From an uncultured Filifactor sp. (GTDB taxonomy: Bacteria > Bacillota > Clostridia > Peptostreptococcales > Filifactoraceae), in the NCBI GenBank assembly GCA_947254385.1, contig CAMYCP010000059.1, forward strand, positions 1-7,373: a stretch of 7,373 bases of DNA. The letters run 5' to 3'. Position numbers and translations under genes: made by a program. The notes under the pieces are model-generated. The model saw nothing but the letters and a program-made list of their open reading frames with translations. It ran no database searches and was not told where the DNA came from. Shown one piece after another: positions 6,865 through 7,373 of the stretch (positions are counted from its first letter, which is position 1; each line of letters starts with the position of its first letter).

Positions 6865-7345
6865 ATTTAACTAATTCTTCCAAAACCGTATCCACATCTT
6901 CCGGTTTAAAATCGAGATACACTTTGTCATTTATTACAACTACGGGCGCATGACTGCATTGACCGACGCATCTGGTTTCAACTATTGAAAACATCATATC
7001 TTCGGTAGTTTCCCCAACCTTTATATTGAGCTTTTCTTCAAAAGCTGAAAGAATATCCGCCGAACCTTTTACATAACAGGCGGTACCTAAACATACACTG
7101 ATGGAATATTTCCCCTTCGGCACAAAAGTAAACTGCGCATAAAATGTAGCTACACCGTAAATTTCCGAAGTTAAAATTCCAAGTTTTTTGGAAATCATAT
7201 TTACAATAGGCTCCGGAATATATCCGAATTTAGTCTGCGCCTCCTGTAAAACCGGCATTAAAGCACCTTTCATGTTTTTTTTACTGTCGATAAACTTGCC
7301 GAACTCTTTTACTTCGGGACTTTTCATATCGAACTTGATCGCCAT
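6863..7345 (-). CDS. hydC: NuoE-like [2Fe-2S] thioredoxin-fold subunit of NAD-linked hydrogenase (HydC/HymA/HndA type)
   Basis: Small electron-transfer subunit, homologous to the 24-kDa subunit of complex I, that pairs with the NuoF-like protein in soluble NAD-linked hydrogenases. The 160 aa are the usual size. A helical N-terminal part (about 10-70, including ALMPVLQEAQTKFGYIP and YGVATFYAQF) precedes a thioredoxin-like ferredoxin domain. The four [2Fe-2S] ligands are C85 and C90 (VCLGTACYVKG, C-x4-C) and C126 and C130 (TRCVGQCSHAPV, C-x3-C). No signal peptide or membrane segment is present, so it is cytosolic. ATG 7345 is preceded by AAGGAGG at 7352-7358 with 6-base spacing. It is the first hydrogenase gene visible and is followed 10 bases later by hydB, whose Shine-Dalgarno overlaps this gene's TAG stop. 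Other genes of the operon could lie beyond the right edge. It could be named nuoE, but context with hydA favours the hydrogenase role. Confidence 0.93.
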   Translation of the reverse strand: MAIKFDMKSPEVKEFGKFIDSKKNMKGALMPVLQEAQTKFGYIPEPIVNMISKKLGILTSEIYGVATFYAQFTFVPKGKYSISVCLGTACYVKGSADILSAFEEKLNIKVGETTEDMMFSIVETRCVGQCSHAPVVVINDKVYLDFKPEDVDTVLEELVK

Positions 7346-7351
7346 GTAATT

Positions 7352-7358
7352 CCTCCTT
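7352..7358 (-). promoter_or_regulatory. hydC ribosome binding site
   Basis: Minus-strand AAGGAGG lies 6 bases before hydC ATG 7345. The 15 remaining bases to the window edge show no promoter, so the operon promoter must be further right. Confidence 0.8.
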
Positions 7359-7373
7359 CTTTTAATTCATATG

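Overview
The window is AT-rich DNA with strong AGGAGG-type ribosome binding sites. It carries an NAD-linked [FeFe]-hydrogenase operon, and its PLP-enzyme and glutamine synthetase families are typical of Firmicutes. This suggests a low-GC, strictly anaerobic, fermentative Firmicute (Clostridia or Tissierellia grade). The exact genus cannot be read from the sequence.

Left half, plus strand. After a 238-base leader with only weak promoter-like and hairpin signals come two closely spaced genes. The first (239-1519) is a PLP enzyme of the methionine gamma-lyase-like / 'aluminium resistance' family (YnbB type). The second (1563-3479) is an unusually long glutamine synthetase of about 638 residues. 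They are 43 bases apart and probably co-transcribed. The pair recalls the Bacillus ynbB-glnR-glnA locus, but no glnR is present. A strong bidirectional intrinsic terminator (3481-3516) separates this unit from the convergent operon.

Right half, minus strand, read from right to left: a NuoE-like [2Fe-2S] subunit (hydC, 7345-6863), a NuoF-like FMN/NADH subunit (hydB, 6852-5272) and the catalytic [FeFe]-hydrogenase (hydA, 5260-3515). The genes are 10-11 bases apart, and each of the two internal stop codons overlaps the next gene's Shine-Dalgarno sequence (UAGGAGG), so they form one tightly coupled operon. Its promoter lies beyond the right edge. Together the products resemble the soluble trimeric HydABC/HymABC/Hnd hydrogenases, which exchange electrons between NAD(H), H+/H2 and, in bifurcating members, ferredoxin. 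All H-cluster and proton-path residues are present in HydA.

The most notable observation is a single in-frame amber codon (TAG, 6610-6612) in hydB. The frame is otherwise intact and conserved on both sides. The stop sits about 13 codons before the Gly-rich FMN-binding motif, and there is no plausible restart that would rescue that motif. As written, the hydrogenase would have no complete FMN/NADH subunit. The choices are a nonsense mutation, a sequencing or assembly error, or stop-codon readthrough. Second, this HydB starts without the N-terminal thioredoxin-like [2Fe-2S] domain found in many HydB proteins. Apart from these points the genes look ordinary, and I see no undescribed system, mobile element, CRISPR array or RNA gene.
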